From: an uncultured Lactobacillus sp.
Lineage (GTDB): Bacteria > Bacillota > Bacilli > Lactobacillales > Lactobacillaceae
Reading direction: 5' to 3'
Assembly (NCBI GenBank): GCA_946479925.1
Contig: CAMLHK010000002.1
Span: 1 to 64,000 of the forward strand
Length of the DNA stretch: 64,000 nt
The notes under the pieces are model-generated. The model searched no databases, was not told where the DNA came from, and saw nothing but the letters and a program-made list of their open reading frames with translations. Position 1 is the stretch's first letter, and every line of letters begins with the position of its first letter. The translations under genes were made by a program, and so were the position numbers. Positions 60,880 through 64,000 of the stretch are shown here, one piece after another.

Positions 60880-60918
60880 TTGATATCTAGCCATAAAATC
60901 AGTATACTAGTCTTTGTG
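60880..60918 (+). promoter_or_regulatory. S10 operon promoter with the shared post -10 block
   Basis: TTGATA (60880-60885), 17-bp spacer, TATACT (60903-60908), then AGTCTTTGTG (60909-60918), the same ten bases as after the rpsL -10 box. Confidence 0.75.
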
Positions 60919-61074
60919 CGCTTAGGGCATACTATGCTCTAATGCACATATTTGTTGTAAAGCGTTGATGCAAAAGGTTGCGGCACACCAGGCTGCATTG
61001 CCACAGAGGCGGTGCCGGGAATTTTTGCGGAGGCTAGTCATCTTTTAAAAAGAAGACGTTGAGGAGGTAATTCA
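60919..61074 (+). ncRNA. Structured leader of the S10 operon
   Basis: About 155 bases of untranslated leader with hairpin-forming segments (GGTTGCGGCACACC, GCTGCATTGCCAC, GGCGGTGCC). Such a leader would fit regulation of the operon, for instance by L4 as in other bacteria, but I cannot match it to a known leader class. Confidence 0.4.
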
Positions 61075-61383
61075 ATGGCAAGTCAATCAATTCGTATTAG
61101 ACTTAAGTCTTACGAACATGGTATTCTCGATGAATCGGCTGCTAAAATTGTAGAAACAGCTAAGAGAACTGGTGCTGAGATCTCAGGTCCAGTTCCACTA
61201 CCAACAGAAAGGGTTTTGTTTACTGTTCTTCGTTCACCACACAAGAACAAGGACTCACGTGAACAATTTGAAATGCGTACGCACAAGCGTTTAATCGATA
61301 TTTTAAGTCCTACACCTAAAACTGTTGATTCTTTAATGAAGCTTGATCTACCAAGCGGCGTTGACATCGAAATCAAATTATAA
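61075..61383 (+). CDS. rpsJ: Ribosomal protein uS10
   Basis: Small-subunit protein, also the NusB antitermination partner; 102 residues, normal. GGAGG lies ten bases upstream. First gene of the S10 operon. Confidence 0.97.
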   Translation: MASQSIRIRLKSYEHGILDESAAKIVETAKRTGAEISGPVPLPTERVLFTVLRSPHKNKDSREQFEMRTHKRLIDILSPTPKTVDSLMKLDLPSGVDIEIKL

Positions 61384-61408
61384 TTTTTAAAAAGAAAGAG
61401 GTGTAATC

Positions 61409-62038
61409 ATGACCAAAGGAATCTTAGGAAGAAAAGTCGGTATGACTCAAGTCTTCACCAAAGATGGCATCCTTGTTCCTGTAACTGTTGTCGAAGCAAC
61501 TCCTAACGTTGTTATGCAAGTTAAGACTGTTGAATCAGACGGTTACGAAGCAGTTCAATTAGGATATCAAGACAAGCGTGAAGTTTTGAGCAACAAACCA
61601 GAAAAAGGTCATGCTGCAAAAGCAAAGACTTCGCCTAAGCGCTTCATACGTGAAATCCGCGGAGTTGAGCTTAAGGACTACGAAGTCGGCTCAGAAATTA
61701 CTGTGGACACATTTAAGGAAGGTGACGTCGTAGACGTTACTGGTACTACAAGAGGTCATGGATACCAAGGTAACATTAAGCGTTGGGGCCAATCACGTGG
61801 ACCTGAAACTCACGGTTCAAGATACCACAGAGTTCCTGGTTCAATGGGTTCCATCATTAACCGTGTACCAAAGGGCAAGCGTTTGCCAGGTCACATGGGT
61901 ATGAAGAAAGTTACCATTGAAAACTTAGTAATTGAAAAAGTTGTAGCAGACAAGAATGTTTTACTTATTAAAGGTAACGTTCCAGGTGCTAAGAACTCAT
62001 TAATTACTGTTAGATCTGCTGTTAAGAATAGTAAATAG
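61409..62038 (+). CDS. rplC: Ribosomal protein uL3
   Basis: Large-subunit protein near the peptidyl-transferase centre; 209 residues, [17 protein letters not shown] start, with the central [13 protein letters not shown] loop intact. Confidence 0.97.
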   Translation: MTKGILGRKVGMTQVFTKDGILVPVTVVEATPNVVMQVKTVESDGYEAVQLGYQDKREVLSNKPEKGHAAKAKTSPKRFIREIRGVELKDYEVGSEITVDTFKEGDVVDVTGTTRGHGYQGNIKRWGQSRGPETHGSRYHRVPGSMGSIINRVPKGKRLPGHMGMKKVTIENLVIEKVVADKNVLLIKGNVPGAKNSLITVRSAVKNSK

Positions 62039-62052
62039 GAAGGAGGACTAGA

Positions 62053-62685
62053 ATGGCTAATTTAAAAGTTATCGATCAAAAAGGTAAAGATGCCGGTGAA
62101 GTTACTTTAAAAGATGAAGTATTTGGTATCGAACCAAACGAAAGCGTAGTTTTTGACGCAATCATCAGACAAAGAGCTGGCAAGCGTCAAGGTACCTCAA
62201 AAGTTAAGAACAGATCTGCTGTTCGCGGTGGTGGTAAAAAGCCATGGAAGCAAAAAGGTACTGGTCGTGCTCGTCAAGGTTCTATCCGTTCACCACAATG
62301 GCGTGGCGGTGGTGTAGTCTTCGGACCAACTCCACGTTCTTACGCATATTCAATGCCAAGAAAGCAACGTCGTTTGGCTATCAAGTCAGTTCTTTCCCAA
62401 AAGTTGATTGATAAGAATTTGATCGTTTTAGACCAGTTGACAATGTCTGCTCCTAAGACTAAAGAATTCAAGTCAATGTTAGACAGCTTAAATATTGAAG
62501 GTAAAGTACTTGTTGTTTCAGAAGACAAGAATGTACAACTTTCAGCTAGAAACTTACCAAAGGTTAAGGTTGTTCCTATCAACGGTTTAAACGTTGAAGA
62601 CGTTGTCAACTATGACAAATTGATCTTGACTAAGGATGCTATTGAGAAGATTGAAGAGAATGTTGAGGGGGCTTCGAGAAAATGA
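62053..62685 (+). CDS. rplD: Ribosomal protein uL4
   Basis: Large-subunit exit-tunnel protein and autoregulator of the operon in other bacteria; 210 residues. The tunnel loop [19 protein letters not shown] is as usual. Its stop overlaps the rplW start by four bases (ATGA). Confidence 0.97.
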   Translation: MANLKVIDQKGKDAGEVTLKDEVFGIEPNESVVFDAIIRQRAGKRQGTSKVKNRSAVRGGGKKPWKQKGTGRARQGSIRSPQWRGGGVVFGPTPRSYAYSMPRKQRRLAIKSVLSQKLIDKNLIVLDQLTMSAPKTKEFKSMLDSLNIEGKVLVVSEDKNVQLSARNLPKVKVVPINGLNVEDVVNYDKLILTKDAIEKIEENVEGASRK

Positions 62686-62987
62686 GTGCACATGATATCA
62701 TTTTAAGACCTATCATTACTGAAAAGTCAACGAACTTAATGGATGATAAGAAGTACACTTTCAACGTGCTTTTAACTGCAACCAAGACTCAAGTTCGTAA
62801 TGCTATCGAAGAAATCTTTGATGTCAAAGTTAAGAAAGTTAATATCATGAATGTTCGTGGTAAAGACAAGCGAGTTGGTCGTTACACTGGTAAAACTGCT
62901 CGTACGCGTAAAGCAATTGTCACATTAACTGATGATTCAAACGACATTAAGATTTTCAAAGACGAAAATCAAGAAGAAAATAAGTAA
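62682..62987 (+). CDS. rplW: Ribosomal protein uL23
   Basis: Exit-site protein that docks trigger factor and SRP; 101 residues, [19 protein letters not shown]. Starts inside the rplD stop (ATGA overlap). Confidence 0.97.
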   Translation: MSAHDIILRPIITEKSTNLMDDKKYTFNVLLTATKTQVRNAIEEIFDVKVKKVNIMNVRGKDKRVGRYTGKTARTRKAIVTLTDDSNDIKIFKDENQEENK

Positions 62988-63002
62988 TAGGAGGTCAGTC
63001 AA

Positions 63003-63839
63003 TTGGCTATTAAAATTTATAAGCCAACCACAAATGGTCGCCGTAATATGACTTCTTCCGACTTTGCTGAGATTACTAAGACTACGCCAGAACGTACCTT
63101 ACTTGAATCTCAATCACATACTGCAGGTCGTAACTCATATGGTCGTATTACAAGTAGACACCGTGGTGGTGGTCATAAACAAAAGTACCGTATCATCGAT
63201 TTTAAGCGTAACAAGGACAATGCAAAGGCTGTTGTTAAGTCTATTGAATATGATCCAAACAGAAGTGCTAACATTGCGCTTTTACACTACACTGATGGTA
63301 TCAAAGCTTACATTTTAGCTCCTAAAGGCTTAAAAGTTGGCGATGTTGTTGAATCTGGTCCAAATTCAGATATTAAACCAGGTAACGCTTTACCATTAGC
63401 AAACATTCCAACTGGTACTTCAATTCACAACATTGAATTAAGACCCGGCAAAGGTGGACAATTCGTAAGAAGTGCCGGCACCAGTGCTCAAGTTTTAGGT
63501 AATGACGGTAAGTACACTTTAGTTAGATTACAAAGTGGCGAAGTTCGTAAGATTTTGTCAGCTTGTCGTGCAACTATTGGTGTTGTTGGTAATGAACAAC
63601 ACTCATTGATTCAATTAGGTAAGGCTGGCCGTAGTCGCTGGTTAGGCAGACGTCCACAATCTCGTGGTTCTGTAATGAACCCTAACGATCACCCACATGG
63701 TGGTGGTGAAGGTAAGGCTCCAGTTGGTCGTCCACAACCTATGACTCCTTGGGGTAAGAAAGCTCGTGGTATTAAGACTAGAGATAGTAAGAAAGCTAGC
63801 GAGAAGTTAATTATTCGTCACCGTAAGGGTAGCAAGTAA
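63003..63839 (+). CDS. rplB: Ribosomal protein uL2
   Basis: Large-subunit protein needed for peptidyl-transferase activity; 278 residues. TTG start behind [22 protein letters not shown] near the end is the conserved active region. Confidence 0.97.
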   Translation: MAIKIYKPTTNGRRNMTSSDFAEITKTTPERTLLESQSHTAGRNSYGRITSRHRGGGHKQKYRIIDFKRNKDNAKAVVKSIEYDPNRSANIALLHYTDGIKAYILAPKGLKVGDVVESGPNSDIKPGNALPLANIPTGTSIHNIELRPGKGGQFVRSAGTSAQVLGNDGKYTLVRLQSGEVRKILSACRATIGVVGNEQHSLIQLGKAGRSRWLGRRPQSRGSVMNPNDHPHGGGEGKAPVGRPQPMTPWGKKARGIKTRDSKKASEKLIIRHRKGSK

Positions 63840-63857
63840 CAGAAGGAGGGTTAATTA

Positions 63858-64000
63858 ATGAGCCGTAGTATTAAAAAAGGGCCTTTTGCTGATGCATCAT
63901 TGCTGAAGAAAGTCGATGCACAAGCAGACACAGAGAAAAAACAGGTTATTAAAACCTGGTCGCGTCGTTCAACTATTTTCCCTTCCTTCGTTGGTTTGAC
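63858..64000 (+). CDS. rpsS: Ribosomal protein uS19, partial
   Basis: First 47 codons ([16 protein letters not shown], then [15 protein letters not shown]) of the 30S head protein; it runs off the right edge. AAGGAGGG precedes the start. Confidence 0.95.
   Translation, partial: MSRSIKKGPFADASLLKKVDAQADTEKKQVIKTWSRRSTIFPSFVGL

Noticed and set aside
61225..61260. Lys in the uS10 loop ([12 protein letters not shown]) as a tigecycline-resistance change
   Set aside because: B. subtilis and relatives carry Lys in this loop naturally.

Overview
The window looks like chromosome from a low-GC lactic acid bacterium, most likely Lactobacillus in the strict sense (the acidophilus/delbrueckii-type lineage). 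Reasons: the gene order alr - CBS protein - pth - mfd - S4 - divIC - S1 - tilS - ftsH - hslO - dus - lysS - clpC - rpoB - rpoC - prepilin peptidase - rpsL - rpsG - fusA - S10 operon; TTG starts on rpoB, rpoC, lysS and rplB; a type B L31; an L-2-hydroxyisocaproate dehydrogenase; and a C69 dipeptidase. I cannot fix the species from the sequence alone.

Layout. 1-6 kb: a partial dipeptidase (minus), a small HTH regulator, a frameshifted kinase-like gene, a guanine-riboswitch-controlled xpt-pbuX purine salvage pair (minus; pbuX frameshifted at codon 2), and divergently oriented guaA. 6.2-14.7 kb is an accessory block: a roughly 1,570-residue single-chain (Type ISP, LlaGI-like) restriction-modification enzyme, a frameshifted acetolactate decarboxylase, a chimeric and broken ABC ATPase gene with its ABC-2 permease, and a LytTR/DUF3021 regulator pair. 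14.7-24.5 kb: a flavoprotein with a divergent LysR regulator, an APC permease, ribokinase, hydroxyisocaproate dehydrogenase, a polar amino acid ABC transporter behind an attenuator-like leader with a Cys-containing upstream ORF, and rpmE2 with a possible zinc-type operator. 24.5-43 kb is a dense housekeeping run (murF to lysS). 43-46 kb is a short accessory patch with two unrecognised genes, a doubly frameshifted DUF2785 gene and tRNA-Gly/tRNA-Pro. 46-64 kb holds clpC, rpoB/rpoC, a prepilin peptidase, the str operon (rpsL-rpsG-fusA) and the start of the S10 operon; the window ends inside rpsS.

Three themes stand out. First, every broken gene I found (kinase-like gene, pbuX, aldB, ABC ATPase, DUF2785) is accessory, while about 35 kb of core coding sequence and the 4.7 kb restriction enzyme read through cleanly; this looks more like real gene decay than uniform base-calling error. 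Second, rpsL encodes Arg at residue 56 and Ala at residue 104, two positions linked to streptomycin resistance in other bacteria. Third, expression control is rich: a guanine riboswitch, terminator-containing leaders before the amino acid ABC operon and rpoB, and an identical 10-bp block immediately after the -10 boxes of both the rpsL and rpsJ promoters.
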